Assembly (NCBI GenBank): GCA_947484245.1
Contig: CANKOT010000106.1
Location: 1 to 7,626 of the forward strand
DNA: 7,626 bases
Direction: 5' to 3'
DNA from: Comamonadaceae bacterium
Lineage (GTDB): Bacteria; Pseudomonadota; Gammaproteobacteria; Burkholderiales; Burkholderiaceae
In this document: positions 7,097-7,626 of the stretch, piece by piece
Layout of the letters: each line of letters begins with the position of its first letter
Position numbering within the stretch: position 1 is the stretch's first letter
Translations under genes and position numbers: made by a program
Notes under the pieces: generated by a model
Told to the model about the DNA's origin: nothing
Seen by the model: the letters and a program-made list of their open reading frames with translations, nothing else
Databases searched by the model: none

Positions 7097-7102
7097 CTGA
7101 GT

Positions 7103-7626
7103 ATGTCTAAAAACCAACTTGATCAAAAGTCCCAGGCCTGGTCGGCCTTGTTTTCCGAGCCCATGAGCGACCTGGTGAAGCGCTACACCTCAAGCGTCTT
7201 CTTCGACAAGCGCCTTTGGCAATCTGACATACAGGGCAGCTTGGCCCACGCCGAGATGCTGGCGGCTCAAAGAATCATCGGTGCCCAAGACTTTGCCGAC
7301 ATTCAGCGCGGCATGGCACAAATTTCCGATGAAATATCGCATGGCCAATTCAACTGGCAATTGGACTTGGAAGATGTGCACCTCAATATTGAAGCGCGCT
7401 TGACCCAAATCGTGGGCGATGCAGGCAAACGTCTGCACACTGGCCGAAGCCGCAACGACCAAGTGGCCACCGATGTGCGCTTGTGGTTGGTCAGCGAAAT
7501 AGACCTCATCAGCGCGCTGTTAAACGATTTGCAAAAATCATTGATCGAAGTGGCTGAGCGCAATGTGGAAGTTATCTTGCCAGGCTTCACGCATTTGCAA
7601 GTGGCGCAACCCGTGAGCTTTGCGCA
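7103..7626 (+). CDS. argH: Argininosuccinate lyase, 5' part (first 174 codons; cut by window end)
   Basis: Cytosolic enzyme that splits argininosuccinate into arginine and fumarate, the last step of arginine synthesis; a member of the fumarase/aspartase superfamily that acts as a tetramer. The frame is open from the ATG at 7103 to the end of the window without interruption. Visible motifs are [16 protein letters not shown] (35-50), [13 protein letters not shown] (88-100), [17 protein letters not shown] (108-124) and [15 protein letters not shown] (159-173), where the TH pair belongs to the conserved catalytic region. The superfamily signature with the mobile catalytic serine loop lies beyond the window; the full protein is normally about 460 residues. 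The start fits the usual length before the conserved [12 protein letters not shown] segment. It is divergent from hemC and appears to have its own promoter. Confidence 0.96.
   Translation, partial: MSKNQLDQKSQAWSALFSEPMSDLVKRYTSSVFFDKRLWQSDIQGSLAHAEMLAAQRIIGAQDFADIQRGMAQISDEISHGQFNWQLDLEDVHLNIEARLTQIVGDAGKRLHTGRSRNDQVATDVRLWLVSEIDLISALLNDLQKSLIEVAERNVEVILPGFTHLQVAQPVSFA

Noticed and set aside
1..7626. Mobile elements, CRISPR arrays, defence genes, tRNA/rRNA genes or riboswitches
   Set aside because: Nearly every base is accounted for by five housekeeping-type genes, and the gaps (70, 20, 6 and 88 bases) are too short for such elements. I saw no transposase motif, direct-repeat array or tRNA-like fold.

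Overview
This window looks like an ordinary chromosomal core-gene region of a betaproteobacterium. It is most likely from the order Burkholderiales, and the protein style suggests a Comamonadaceae-like bacterium. The evidence is the gene content and order: a divergent argH | hemC-hemD-hemX-hemY cluster facing a long RNase E gene. The RNase E tail and the linked HemX/HemY membrane proteins also point to Proteobacteria. The assignment is inferred from recognised protein families, not from a database search. I see no insertion sequence, phage gene, CRISPR array, tRNA or rRNA gene, and no sign of recent transfer.

Layout. Positions 2-2866 (+) hold a complete rne gene for ribonuclease E; only one base precedes its start codon, so its promoter and leader are outside the window. 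A 70-base gap follows, with a short hairpin flanked by A and T tracts (2910-2937). The hairpin can end transcription of rne from the left and of the hem operon from the right. Positions 2937-7014 (-) hold a tightly packed four-gene operon transcribed right to left: hemC (hydroxymethylbilane synthase), hemD (uroporphyrinogen-III synthase), hemX and hemY. The junctions are 20 bases (hemC/hemD), a 4-base ATGA overlap (hemD/hemX) and 6 bases (hemX/hemY). A short divergent region (7015-7102) follows, then the 5' part of argH (7103 to the window end, +), encoding argininosuccinate lyase, the last enzyme of arginine synthesis.

How the genes work together. HemC joins four porphobilinogens into hydroxymethylbilane, and HemD closes this into uroporphyrinogen III, the precursor of heme, siroheme and cobalamin. 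HemX and HemY are inner-membrane accessory proteins without a recognisable catalytic domain. HemX has one membrane span and a long coiled coil; HemY has two spans and a TPR-like helical body. Their place directly after hemCD suggests, but does not prove, a scaffold role for membrane-linked tetrapyrrole synthesis. rne and argH are neighbours with separate functions.

The points most worth a second look are small-scale. hemC has no usable AUG start. A five-codon minicistron links the hemC stop to the hemD start. Possible leaderless promoters lie at argH and hemX. RNase E ends in a non-repetitive C-terminal block after a long disordered Arg-rich region. I found no convincing previously undescribed system.
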